Assembly (NCBI RefSeq): GCF_037992945.1
Contig: NZ_CP150304.1
Location: 1,863,501-1,927,500 of the forward strand
From: Peribacillus sp. FSL E2-0218
GTDB lineage: Bacteria > Bacillota > Bacilli > Bacillales > DSM-1321
Length of the DNA: 64,000 nucleotides
Direction: 5' to 3'
This document shows, one piece after another, positions 18,343-26,992 of this stretch (position 1 is the stretch's first letter; the number at the start of each line of letters is the position of its first letter). Under the pieces are notes generated by a model. It was not told the DNA's origin. It did not search any database and was given only the letters and a program-made list of their open reading frames with translations. The translations under genes were made by a program, and so were the position numbers.

Positions 18343-19068
18343 TCAGTAGTTCCGTTCAATGACAAAGTGTGCACGATCGCCCCTGAAGAGAGTTTTGGAG
18401 AATTCGATGACTGAACCGTCACTCTCATATGTGTAGGTTTCCAAGGAAAAACAAGGTGAACCGTTGGGTACTTCCAATTTATCGGATATGGAGTCATCGG
18501 CAAGTGAAAATTCCAAATGCTCGACCGTTTTTTTCACTTTTAAATTGAATTGTGTTCCAAGTACTTCAAAAAGCGATTTCTCACATGCCTCAATATTCAG
18601 CCCAGGTGTTTTATACCAAGGAAGGTAGGCGATTTCATATTGAAGAGGGACATCGTTTACGTAGCGTATACGCTCCAGCTTATTTACGGGATCTCCAATA
18701 TTTTGTTTGAAAAGCTTGGCAAGTGTAGCGTTTGCTTCAATGACCTTCAAGCTGATGACCTTTGTGGAAGGATTTTTGCCTTGCATCGTGACTTGCTCGG
18801 AGAACTTTTCAACTGTACTTGTAAGGAATTGCTTCACTTTATTTTCCGAAACGAAGGTCCCTTTCCCCTGAACACGATAGATGTAGCCCTCGACGGTCAA
18901 TTGCTGTAAGGCCGTACGGACTGTCGTCCTGCTTACACCGTATATTTTACAAAACTCCGCTTCAGTCGGTAATTTAGTATTCGTTTCATATTCGCCATTT
19001 TTTATGAGATCGATGATCGATTCCTTGACTATGGAATGCAATGCCGCTTCTTTATTCATGGTCTCCAC
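18343..19068 (-). CDS. GntR/HutC-family regulator with UTRA sensor domain
   Basis: About 241 aa. Residues about 8-70 form the GntR winged helix (LPTEAEFCKIYGVSRTTVRTALQQLTVEGYIYRVQGKGTF pattern); about 90-235 form the UTRA ligand domain (NPSTKVISLKV, INKLERIRYVND-like, closing FSKTLFRGDRAHFVIERN). Such regulators usually bind a phosphorylated sugar. It is divergent from the PTS operon and likely represses it. GTG 19068 has GGGGG 7 bases ahead; ATG 19059 and ATG 19083/19089 are alternatives. Confidence 0.88.
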   Translation of the reverse strand: METMNKEAALHSIVKESIIDLIKNGEYETNTKLPTEAEFCKIYGVSRTTVRTALQQLTVEGYIYRVQGKGTFVSENKVKQFLTSTVEKFSEQVTMQGKNPSTKVISLKVIEANATLAKLFKQNIGDPVNKLERIRYVNDVPLQYEIAYLPWYKTPGLNIEACEKSLFEVLGTQFNLKVKKTVEHLEFSLADDSISDKLEVPNGSPCFSLETYTYESDGSVIEFSKTLFRGDRAHFVIERNY

Positions 19069-19091
19069 AGTGATTCCCCCCATACTCATTC

Positions 19092-19107
19092 CTATATATA
19101 CATATAG
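19092..19107. promoter_or_regulatory. Candidate GntR operator
   Basis: CTATAT-ATAC-ATATAG is a perfect 6-bp inverted repeat in the gap between the GntR regulator and the PTS operon. Its AT-rich TATAC core fits HutC-subfamily operators in general form. Confidence 0.35.
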
Positions 19108-19174
19108 ATTATCTCGGATAAGTACAATAATCAACTGATAATCGTTAATTTGTCATAACAAATAAAAAATTGTG

Positions 19175-19203
19175 TTGATATTTTTTTAATTTGTAACTAC
19201 AAT
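19175..19203 (+). promoter_or_regulatory. Sigma-A promoter of the PTS operon
   Basis: TTGATA (19175-19180) and TACAAT (19198-19203) are 17 bases apart, about 140 bases ahead of the first PTS gene. An ATG with a 16-codon frame (19210-19260) would begin almost at the transcription start and could be a leader peptide; this is uncertain. Confidence 0.65.
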
Positions 19204-19344
19204 AGATATATGGAGGTAATAATACCCATTTCCAAAATACTGGTAGAGGGGTGGATATAAGGCAAGAGTGTCATAATCAAAAATGCAGTATCATCAATAT
19301 TATAAAAAACTGAATAATCAATCATTATAAAGGGGGTAATGTCA

Positions 19345-19653
19345 ATGAATATCTTATTATGCTGTTCGGCGGGGATGTCCACTAGTTTATTAGTTACCAA
19401 GATGGAGGAAAGTGCAAAAAATCAAGGAGTCGATTGCCATATTTGGGCGGTTGGATCGACGGAAGTGAACAATGAAATGGATAAGGCCGATGTGATTCTT
19501 TTAGGACCACAGGTTAGATATCTCCTTTCCAAGTTACAGGAAGCGGGAAAAGAAAAGGGGATTCCTGTCGCAACCATCAATCCGATGTTCTATGGACTGT
19601 GTAATGGTGAAGAAGTGCTAAAGCAAGCCACTACTTTAATTAAGGGAGAATAA
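19345..19653 (+). CDS. PTS lactose/cellobiose-type EIIB component
   Basis: About 102 aa, normal for a chitobiose/cellobiose IIB. NILLCCSAGMSTSLLV is the phosphocysteine loop (Cys at position 6 or 7, the one before SAGMSTS), and VILLGPQVRYLL is typical of the family. It passes phosphate from IIA to the incoming sugar. ATG 19345 is 8 bases from GGGGG; ATG 19339 is too close. First gene of a five-gene operon. Confidence 0.92.
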   Translation: MNILLCCSAGMSTSLLVTKMEESAKNQGVDCHIWAVGSTEVNNEMDKADVILLGPQVRYLLSKLQEAGKEKGIPVATINPMFYGLCNGEEVLKQATTLIKGE

Positions 19654-19657
19654 GGAT

Positions 19658-21007
19658 ATGATGACTTTTATTGATAAGTATATTATGCCTGGAGCTGTAA
19701 AAGTAGGAAATAACCGGCATCTGCTTGCGATTCGTGACGCATTGATTGGAATGATAGCGATTACAATGATCGGGTCATTTGCGGTCCTGTTTAACAATCT
19801 AGGGCAAGTCATCAAGCCTTATGGAAGAATGATGGAGGCCATATTCGGTCCCGCATGGAATACACTTGGCGGTGATATTTGGTTTGGCACCTTCGCATTC
19901 ATGACGGTATTCGCTGTATTTGGCATTTCTTATAAACTAGCAAGATCTTACGGAGATGATGGCTTTGAAGCGATGCTTGTATCCGCGGCCTGTTTCTTCC
20001 TATTATTGCCTCAAATCGGCAATGTCACTTTAACCATTGATGATAAAGCCGTTACAGGCGGCGCGTGGGGATTTGTAAGCGTTAACTATTTCAATGCTAC
20101 CGCCCTATTTACAGGAATCGTCGTTGCCTTGATTGCGACTGAAATATTCGTTAGGCTTTCACGAGTGAAATATTTGGTCATTAAGCTGCCCGATGGAGTA
20201 CCTCCAGCTGTTGCCAGGTCATTTGCCAAGTTAATTCCTGGCATGGCCACAATCTTTGCCGCGGGCTTGTTCGGATTGTTATTCCGCAAGGCTACGGATG
20301 GTCAGGTATTGAATGATTGGCTGAGCAAAGTAATCGTATCTCCCTTACAAAGTGCTGTAGATTCATTACCATTCGCAATTTTATTAGTATTTCTTGTTCA
20401 TTTATTATGGATGATTGGTTTGCACGGACCAAATATCCTTGGTGGGATAACAACACCGCTTTTTGAAAGCTCGGGAGTGAAGAATATCGATTTATATGCA
20501 AAAGGTGTCAAAGATATGGACCAGTACGGGGTATTGGCAGGATCTTTCCTGGATGCCTTTGTCTATTTAGGAGGATCTGGTGCAACATTAGGTCTTATCA
20601 TTGCCATGATCATTGCAGGACGGAAACGGTATAAACAGATGATTGCACTCGGTGGGGCACCAGGGGTGTTCCAGATTAATGAACCGATTCTTTTCGGATT
20701 GCCTATCGTCCTGAATCCAATGTGGTTCATTCCTTTCGTCCTTGGCCCGGTAATCACGACGGTGATCTCCTATTTAGCGGTAAGCAGCGGCCTGGTTTTT
20801 CCGATTGTAGCCAAGATTCCTTGGGTTACGCCTCCAATCGTGGGAGGATTCCTGGCAACTGGGGGGCACGTATCCGGAGCAGTATTAGCAGCTGTCAACT
20901 TAGTCATTTCAACAGCGATTTATTTACCGTTCGTTTATGCACAGGTGAAGATAGACTCAAAAAATAAAACAGAGCTTACAAAAGATTCAGAAACGTTAAG
21001 CGTATAA
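19658..21007 (+). CDS. PTS lactose/cellobiose-type EIIC permease
   Basis: 449 aa with about 10 membrane segments. GLHGPNILGGITTPLF and GAPGVFQINEPILFGLPIVLNP are signature segments of the EIIC-Lac family; the latter carries the conserved Asn-Glu-Pro sugar-binding motif. It starts 4 bases behind the IIB stop and imports the beta-linked disaccharide. Confidence 0.92.
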   Translation: MMTFIDKYIMPGAVKVGNNRHLLAIRDALIGMIAITMIGSFAVLFNNLGQVIKPYGRMMEAIFGPAWNTLGGDIWFGTFAFMTVFAVFGISYKLARSYGDDGFEAMLVSAACFFLLLPQIGNVTLTIDDKAVTGGAWGFVSVNYFNATALFTGIVVALIATEIFVRLSRVKYLVIKLPDGVPPAVARSFAKLIPGMATIFAAGLFGLLFRKATDGQVLNDWLSKVIVSPLQSAVDSLPFAILLVFLVHLLWMIGLHGPNILGGITTPLFESSGVKNIDLYAKGVKDMDQYGVLAGSFLDAFVYLGGSGATLGLIIAMIIAGRKRYKQMIALGGAPGVFQINEPILFGLPIVLNPMWFIPFVLGPVITTVISYLAVSSGLVFPIVAKIPWVTPPIVGGFLATGGHVSGAVLAAVNLVISTAIYLPFVYAQVKIDSKNKTELTKDSETLSV

Positions 21008-21017
21008 GAAAGCAGTG

Positions 21018-21371
21018 ATGAAAATGGAAAAAGAAGAATTATACCAGTTATCCTTTCAATTGATTTTATATAGCGGCAATGCAAGAAGCTTTGCGATGGA
21101 AGCGATGCAGGAAGCGAAGAAAAGAAACTTTGAATCAGCACGTTCAAAGATTGCCGAGTCGGAATCCGAACTGCTGCAAGCCCATAAATATCAAACACAA
21201 TTAATCCATGCCGAGGCAGGGGGAGATCATTTCGAACTCCCGATTCTCCTGGTCCATGCACAAGATCATCTCATGACAGCGATGACATTGAAGGATCTTG
21301 CGATTGAAATGATCGATATCCGTGAAGAATTCATACATGCAGCTGCTATGAAGGAGGGAACTGCCGAATGA
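21018..21371 (+). CDS. PTS lactose/cellobiose-type EIIA component
   Basis: About 117 aa, all-helical trimer family. VHAQDHLMTAMTLKDLA contains the phosphorylated His and the conserved Asp-His that follow in LacA/ChbA proteins. It overlaps the next gene by 4 bases. The start is among GTG 21015, ATG 21018 and ATG 21024; the ribosome site is weak. Confidence 0.9.
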   Translation: MKMEKEELYQLSFQLILYSGNARSFAMEAMQEAKKRNFESARSKIAESESELLQAHKYQTQLIHAEAGGDHFELPILLVHAQDHLMTAMTLKDLAIEMIDIREEFIHAAAMKEGTAE

Positions 21372-22711
21372 GCAAGGGGTTGAAGATTGTTACGATTGGC
21401 GGAGGATCAAGCTATACGCCAGAGTTGATCGAAGGTTTCATTAAATATCATGGAGAGCTTCCTGTGAGTGAAATTTGGCTAGTTGATATTGAAGCGGGTA
21501 AGGAGAAGCTTGAAATCGTCGGGGATTTGGCTAGAAGGATGATTGAAAAGGCTGGAGTGAATATAGAAGTCCACCTGACATTGGACAGAAAGAAAGCGCT
21601 TAAAAATGCAGATTATGTCACGACGCAGCTCCGGGTTGGCCAGCTCGCTGCCAGAGCTCTTGATGAGAAGATTCCATTGAAGCACGGAGTCATCGGGCAG
21701 GAGACAAACGGACCTGGAGGGCTTTTCAAGGCTTTTAGAACGATTCCCGTCATTCTTGATATAGCCCGTGAGATGGAAGAGGTTTGTCCGGATGCATGGC
21801 TAATCAACTTCACCAACCCTGCTGGAATGGTAACGGAAGCGGTTCTGCGTCACAGTAATATTACCAAGATCATCGGGCTTTGCAATGTCCCGATTGGCAT
21901 GGAGCGAGGTGTGGCGGATTTGATGGGCGTCGAGCCCTCAAGAGTCAGGATCGACTTTGCCGGCTTGAACCATATGGTATATGGCTTGGATGTATTCGTT
22001 GATGGGGAAAGTGTCAAAGATCAAATCATCAATCTGATTACAGATCCTGCAAAAGCCGTCACGATGAAAAATATCCATGCAATGGGATGGGAGCCGGGAT
22101 TCTTAAAGGCCTTGAATCTGTTTCCGTGCCCGTACCACAACTACTATTATAAAACGGGAGATGTGCTTGCCCAAGAGTTGAAGGATGCAGAAAATGGGGA
22201 GACACGTGCTGAGGTCGTCCAAAGGCTTGAAGCGGGGCTATTCGAGCTATATAAAGACAAGGATTTGGCCATCAAGCCGCCGCAGTTGGAAGAACGAGGA
22301 GGAGCGTACTACAGTGACGCTGCTGTGAGGCTGATTTGCTCGATGCATACGGATAAATGCGATATTCAAGCCGTCAATACCGTCAATCATGGTTCCATTG
22401 AAGGCATACCGTATGAATCGGCCATTGAAACCAGCTGTGTAATAACGAAGGACGGTCCGAAGCCGATCAATGTCGGAAAGCTTCCAGTGGCTGTGCGGGG
22501 ATTGATTCAGCAAATTAAATCGTTCGAACGAGTGGCCATTGAAGCCGCAGTCACTGGGGACTATGACACTGCACTGCTTGCCTTGACGATTAATCCATTA
22601 GTTCCAAGTGATCGGGTTGCAAAACTTATTCTCGATGAAATGCTAGAGGCGCACAAAGACTATTTGCCTCAGTTTTTCAAAAAAAAGGAGTTGCAGGATA
22701 ACTTATCATGA
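21368..22711 (+). CDS. 6-phospho-beta-glucosidase, GH4 family (ChbF/LicH-like)
   Basis: 447 aa. TIGGGSSYTPELIEGF is the N-terminal NAD+ site of glycoside hydrolase family 4, TNPAGMVTEAV is the conserved NPAG segment, GLCNVPIGM carries the metal-binding Cys and GLNHMVYG the metal-binding His. GH4 enzymes use NAD+ and Mn2+ redox chemistry to cleave 6-phospho disaccharides. In this operon the substrate is probably chitobiose-6-phosphate after deacetylation. It overlaps both neighbours by 4 bases. Confidence 0.92.
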   Translation: MSKGLKIVTIGGGSSYTPELIEGFIKYHGELPVSEIWLVDIEAGKEKLEIVGDLARRMIEKAGVNIEVHLTLDRKKALKNADYVTTQLRVGQLAARALDEKIPLKHGVIGQETNGPGGLFKAFRTIPVILDIAREMEEVCPDAWLINFTNPAGMVTEAVLRHSNITKIIGLCNVPIGMERGVADLMGVEPSRVRIDFAGLNHMVYGLDVFVDGESVKDQIINLITDPAKAVTMKNIHAMGWEPGFLKALNLFPCPYHNYYYKTGDVLAQELKDAENGETRAEVVQRLEAGLFELYKDKDLAIKPPQLEERGGAYYSDAAVRLICSMHTDKCDIQAVNTVNHGSIEGIPYESAIETSCVITKDGPKPINVGKLPVAVRGLIQQIKSFERVAIEAAVTGDYDTALLALTINPLVPSDRVAKLILDEMLEAHKDYLPQFFKKKELQDNLS

Positions 22712-23439
22712 TTGAAGTTCTTATAAATGCAGATGATTTCGGGTTAACTAAAGCGGTGAATTATGGAATTTTGGATAGCCACAAATATGGAATTGTCAAT
22801 TCGACGACGATCATGATGAATGCGAACGCGACGGAGCATGCGATAGAAATCGCCAAGAAAACCCCCTCTTTGAAAGTGGGTATACACTTAGTGCTGACAT
22901 GGGGGAAACCTTTATTGAGCGATGTGCCGAGCTTGGTTGATGAAGATGGGTACTTCAAGAAGCAAGGAGTGGTATACGCCAATCCCAATGATATATCCTT
23001 GGCTGAATTGGAGCGCGAGTGGTCTGCGCAGATTGAAAGGTTTTTGGAATTCGGGCTGTTTCCAACTCATTTCGACAGTCATCACCATGTACATGGGATA
23101 AAAGCCTTCCTGCCGGTCATTCAAAGGCTGTCGGAGAAATACCGTTTGCCGGTGCGTAATGCGGGAGAACACTTTTCTGGTATGCAAACCGTTACCGATC
23201 TATTCTTTGATGACTTTTATGGAGATATGGTTGCAGAAGATTACTTTCAGAACTTAAAGGGAAGGGTAAACGATGGAGCAAGTGTGGAAATAATGACTCA
23301 TCCGGCCTATCTTGACGAAGAATTATTTACTGTTTCCTCCTACAACGATAAACGTTTAAGGGAAACTAGCATTTTGACTAAGGCAAAATTGCCGGAAGGA
23401 TATTCCCTTAGGTTCAGCATCAATCAAGTTAAGATCTGA
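22708..23439 (+). CDS. chbG: Chitooligosaccharide deacetylase (ChbG/YdjC)
   Basis: 243 aa. INADDFGLTKAVNYGI has the metal-binding Asp pair of the YdjC family, and HFDSHHHVHGIKAFLPV supplies the His ligands; EIMTHPAYLDEEL is the conserved C-terminal His-Pro motif. In E. coli, ChbG removes one acetyl group from diacetylchitobiose-6-phosphate so that ChbF can act. Its place as last gene behind PTS and GH4 supports chitobiose as substrate. Confidence 0.9.
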   Translation: MIEVLINADDFGLTKAVNYGILDSHKYGIVNSTTIMMNANATEHAIEIAKKTPSLKVGIHLVLTWGKPLLSDVPSLVDEDGYFKKQGVVYANPNDISLAELEREWSAQIERFLEFGLFPTHFDSHHHVHGIKAFLPVIQRLSEKYRLPVRNAGEHFSGMQTVTDLFFDDFYGDMVAEDYFQNLKGRVNDGASVEIMTHPAYLDEELFTVSSYNDKRLRETSILTKAKLPEGYSLRFSINQVKI

Positions 23440-23462
23440 ATGTATAAACGAAAATCCATCAC

Positions 23463-23496
23463 AAAAAGGACCATTCAAATGAATGGTCCTTTTTGA
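23463..23496. terminator. Bidirectional terminator
   Basis: AAAAAGGACCATTC (23463-23476) pairs perfectly with GAATGGTCCTTTTT (23481-23494) between the convergent chb-type operon and ndh. Confidence 0.92.
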
Positions 23497-23510
23497 AATG
23501 ATTCTTTGTT

Positions 23511-24692
23511 TTAGTAGGCCAAGCTATATAGCGCTTTGATGTGTGATAAGTAGCGGATATTACTCGCTTCCTTCATCAAAGTGGCCGGCAGGCCTTTCAG
23601 GGAGGTATTATTGGCTCCGACGGTTGCCACGGCATCCTTCCGGCCAAGGCTCGCAAGCGTACCTGAATTTACAGGTGCGAATACTTCAAGCTTCTTGCCT
23701 TCGAAGGCTGCATAGAGGTTATACCCGACAAGCTCACCCATTTGCCATGCGTTTTGTGCAGTTGGCGCGTATGGACGTCCGCCTTCTGGAGGGAAAGCAA
23801 GGGCGCTGTCACCGACAACGAATACGTCCTTATGTGACGTCGATTGCAAGTATTCATTAACGGCTGCTTTGCCGCGATCGACTTCAAGACCTGATTCGCC
23901 GACGATAGGAAGAGCCGCAACCCCGCCTGTCCAAACAAGCGTATTGGCCGTGATCGTTTGTCCATCCTTCAGTTCGATTTGGTTGCCTTTAACACCCGTT
24001 ACAGGCAGACCTGTCAAGAACTCGACGCCGCGCGCTTCCAAGGAAGACATGGCCCGGTCGATCAGCGGATCAGGCAGCACAGGAAGGATTTTTGGACCAG
24101 CTTCAACAAGCTTGACTTTCAAATCCTTGAAGTCCACGCCGAATTTCTTGGCGATTTTAGGGAAATGATCGACGATTTCACCAATCAGCTCGACGCCAGT
24201 CAAGCCGCCGCCGCCAATTACGATGGTCGCATCGGCTTCATTTTTCGTTTGGGCATATTCACGAATGCGATCTTCGATATGCTTGTAAATTTGGTTGGCA
24301 TCTTTCACCGATTTCAAGACCATGCTGTTTTCTTCAAGACCTGGAATGCCGAAGAATCCTGTTTGGCTTCCTAGTGCCACGACAAGGGCATCATAGGATA
24401 AAGTGGAGCCATTGGAAAGCTTCACTTCTTTTTTATCAACGGAGAAAGACTCCACTTTTGCAATGGCAAGGTCGATATCTTTTCCTTTGAAAAGTTTTTC
24501 CAAAGGAATCGAAACAGCTTGCTCGGAAATCGAACCGCCGGCAAGACGGTGCAATTCAGTGATGATTTGGTGGGTTGGAAATTGGTTCACCACGGTAACC
24601 TGCACTTCATCCTTGTTGTAATATTCACTTACGGACAACGCAGATAGTAAACCAGCGTATCCGGCACCTAAGATGACGATTTGTTTTGACAT
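23511..24692 (-). CDS. ndh: Type II NADH dehydrogenase
   Basis: 393 aa. IVILGAGYAGLLSAL is the FAD-binding GxGxxG motif at the N-terminus, TIVIGGGGLTGVELIGEI is the NADH-binding motif (about residues 156-173), and VFVVGDSALAFPPEGG the second FAD site. It oxidises NADH and reduces menaquinone at the membrane surface without pumping protons. The upstream DUF1641 gene matches the B. subtilis yjlC-ndh (yjlD) arrangement (recalled). Confidence 0.93.
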   Translation of the reverse strand: MSKQIVILGAGYAGLLSALSVSEYYNKDEVQVTVVNQFPTHQIITELHRLAGGSISEQAVSIPLEKLFKGKDIDLAIAKVESFSVDKKEVKLSNGSTLSYDALVVALGSQTGFFGIPGLEENSMVLKSVKDANQIYKHIEDRIREYAQTKNEADATIVIGGGGLTGVELIGEIVDHFPKIAKKFGVDFKDLKVKLVEAGPKILPVLPDPLIDRAMSSLEARGVEFLTGLPVTGVKGNQIELKDGQTITANTLVWTGGVAALPIVGESGLEVDRGKAAVNEYLQSTSHKDVFVVGDSALAFPPEGGRPYAPTAQNAWQMGELVGYNLYAAFEGKKLEVFAPVNSGTLASLGRKDAVATVGANNTSLKGLPATLMKEASNIRYLSHIKALYSLAY

Positions 24693-24731
24693 AGTAAATC
24701 CCCCGTTCTTACTGTTTGTATGTGTTAGACA

Positions 24732-25175
24732 TTATTTTTGGTTTTTACGTTCTGAAGAGACTTCCAGGAACGCTTGCGCGAAACGGAAAAGCTTTTGTGC
24801 CTCCGGGTCTTTCATCATTTTTAACAAGCCAAAAAGACCGATCACATCATGATTTGCTTCTGCGCGATCCTTCGCTTCGATTGCGGTAGCCGCAAGACCT
24901 TTCACGGAACCGACCACAGGTGTTGCGATTTCCGAGATCGCACTGACGGTATCGTTTTTCAGGACATCATCCGTTGCCACCGATTGAGCGAAATCATAAG
25001 ACTTTGTTAAAATATTCACTAATTCAGTCAGCTTTGGAAGCTGATCGACTAAAGTATTGAGGGATGCCTGAACCTCAGGCTTTAAAAGCTGATCTAGGAT
25101 ATCCAATTTTTCTTGGTTTGCAGAAATACTAAGTGCATCATGTTCAAGTATTGATTTTGACATTACATCTACCAT
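24732..25175 (-). CDS. yjlC: DUF1641 protein (YjlC-like)
   Basis: 147 aa, mostly helical. The pattern EKLDILDQLLKPEVQASLNTLVDQLPKLTELVNIL and the closing GLFGLLKMMKDPEAQKLFRF is the DUF1641 signature. It lies 39 bases upstream of ndh on the same strand. AAAGGGGA sits 7 bases before ATG 25175. No activity is known. I found no clear Rex site upstream. Confidence 0.88.
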   Translation of the reverse strand: MVDVMSKSILEHDALSISANQEKLDILDQLLKPEVQASLNTLVDQLPKLTELVNILTKSYDFAQSVATDDVLKNDTVSAISEIATPVVGSVKGLAATAIEAKDRAEANHDVIGLFGLLKMMKDPEAQKLFRFAQAFLEVSSERKNQK

Positions 25176-25873
25176 ATCTAATTCCCCTTTAATCTAAATT
25201 TAATTTTATTTATATTTTTCCGCCGATACTACTAATCATACGACTCTGATCTGTTAATTTCAAATGAATTTTACTTGATATGACTATAATTTTAGCTTGT
25301 TAATGAAGAGTGATCGGAAGGTAATGGGAGGTACCTACCATTCTGGGGTAATTTTGCAGCACTTCTTATTACCATGCCTTTATAAAGAGATTTCTTAGGA
25401 TATATACAAATATAATAGAAGGAAGTATCAAGCAAAACGTAATATTTATTATATTCATAGAGTGGGGCCGTTACATATTTCCCTTTTCATAAGTCTGCTT
25501 GTTGCATTCACATTTTTACAAACCCTCCCCGGATTTTATCCTCGTCAGGATAGCTGTCTTTTTTTCATGCAACATGGACTTATTGATGAAAAGGTCGTCC
25601 TTTTCCCTTTTTATGGATAAGTATGGCCAGGAAATGAAAAAAATATCTGAAAATACAGAAAAAAATGGTAAAATTATGTTAGTATATTTAAAAAAGTGGT
25701 ATGTTTAAGATTCTAATGAATAATTTATTCTTCAAGGAACTTCATCGGTAAAAGAACGTTTAATTCTCCAGTTAAGACGGGAACGATGTTCAATAGGCTT
25801 CGATGAAAATGGATTCGGGAATGGGATTGTCGGGTTGGAAGTTGCGACTATATAATGAAATGGAGTTGGTAGA
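25176..25873. other. Intergenic region, nothing convincing
   Basis: About 700 AT-rich bases between divergent genes. One 69-codon plus-strand frame (25499-25708) lacks a ribosome site and any family pattern. A TATAAT at about 25852 could serve the SUKH gene. Confidence 0.45.
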
Positions 25874-26329
25874 ATGGTGAATATTACTGGATATGGAAAA
25901 GCGACACAAGAGGCAGTGGATGGTTTTCAGGAATTTGTCGGATTTGAAATTCCTGCAGATTATAAACAATTCCTCCTTAAGTATAATGGCGGCATATCTG
26001 AGGTGCAAAACAGCAAGTTTTATGTAGATACATTGGATACCCTCGTTTGCTTGAATGTTCTCTACGGATTAGATCTTGAGGATAAAGGGCTGGATTTACG
26101 GAAATGGCACGAAGAGAATAAAGATGATTTACATAAAAATTGCATCATCATTGGTAATGATACGTGTGCCGGCAAGATCTTGCTGATAAATAACGAAGAG
26201 GAAAAGGGAATATACTTCTGGGATCAAGGTTGGTATTCGGATCCTTCAAGCCAGGATGAAAATATTTATAAAATTGCCGAGAGTTTTCAATCCTTTATCG
26301 AAGGATTGAAAATCCCGGAAGAAATCTAA
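25874..26329 (+). CDS. SMI1/KNR4 (SUKH) domain protein
   Basis: 151 aa. GFEIPADYKQFLLKYNGG is the SUKH-1 signature near residues 24-41, and IGNDTCAGKILLINN...GIYFWDQ gives the central strands. SUKH proteins often act as immunity proteins against contact-dependent nuclease toxins. No toxin gene lies beside it, so it may be an orphan immunity protein. Confidence 0.88.
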   Translation: MVNITGYGKATQEAVDGFQEFVGFEIPADYKQFLLKYNGGISEVQNSKFYVDTLDTLVCLNVLYGLDLEDKGLDLRKWHEENKDDLHKNCIIIGNDTCAGKILLINNEEEKGIYFWDQGWYSDPSSQDENIYKIAESFQSFIEGLKIPEEI

Positions 26330-26342
26330 ATTATAATGAACC

Positions 26343-26373
26343 CCTTGATTGGCTTAGACCTTTCAAGGTTTTT
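26343..26373 (+). terminator. Terminator of the SUKH gene
   Basis: CCTTGA (26343-26348) pairs with TCAAGG (26363-26368) and is followed by six T. Confidence 0.65.
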
Positions 26374-26992
26374 TATTGGAATTTACAAGCTAAGTGAAAG
26401 AAGTGGGAAACGGGATTGCGAAAGAAAACGATGTCTATGGTTTTTGAAAGGGAATATGTGACATTTTAAATAAGGATTTCTTTATTTTCTGTTAAATGGA
26501 AACTTCTTTCGTGCTCATTAAAGGCCGCGTGATATCGGTCCAAATGACCTATTGCTATTTTATGAATATTTTATTGCGAATTGGTGTTGCAATCGAGAAG
26601 AAAAACGTTAATTTTGATGGGATGTAAAGAGAAAATATTGAAATATTTCCATCTAAAGGGTAAAATTATATATTTGAAAAGAAAAATATATAATTAATTT
26701 TCTTCTTTTTTTCCTTTTTAAAATAAATATATAGTAAAATTATATTCGTTTGGAAATAACATATTTTAATGGAAATAATTAATATAGACATTCCGCTTAG
26801 ATTAGCATGTAAAAAAGTTAAAGAACCAAAAAAGATGTGGGTATTTTGTTAGTTATTTCAAAACTTATAGTTTTATTTACCTGCTGTTGAAGTGAGACGT
26901 GGATATTTCTCTATATGTTTGTTCCTGTATATAGTAAACTCAGAATAGGTTCGTTAACTTTTAACTGCTAGAGACGAGGTACGTTTAAATCT
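26374..26992. other. AT-rich intergenic region
   Basis: About 620 bases of very AT-rich DNA with no gene. It must contain the promoter of the histidine kinase, but no -35/-10 pair stands out from the background. Confidence 0.4.

Noticed and set aside
23669..24374. Several long frames opposite and alongside ndh
   Set aside because: Shadows of the GC-richer ndh coding region; ndh motifs are unambiguous on the minus strand.
25250..25285. TTCAAATGAA near yjlC-ndh as a Rex site
   Set aside because: Too short and lacks the TTGTGAA/TTCACAA arms of the Rex consensus.
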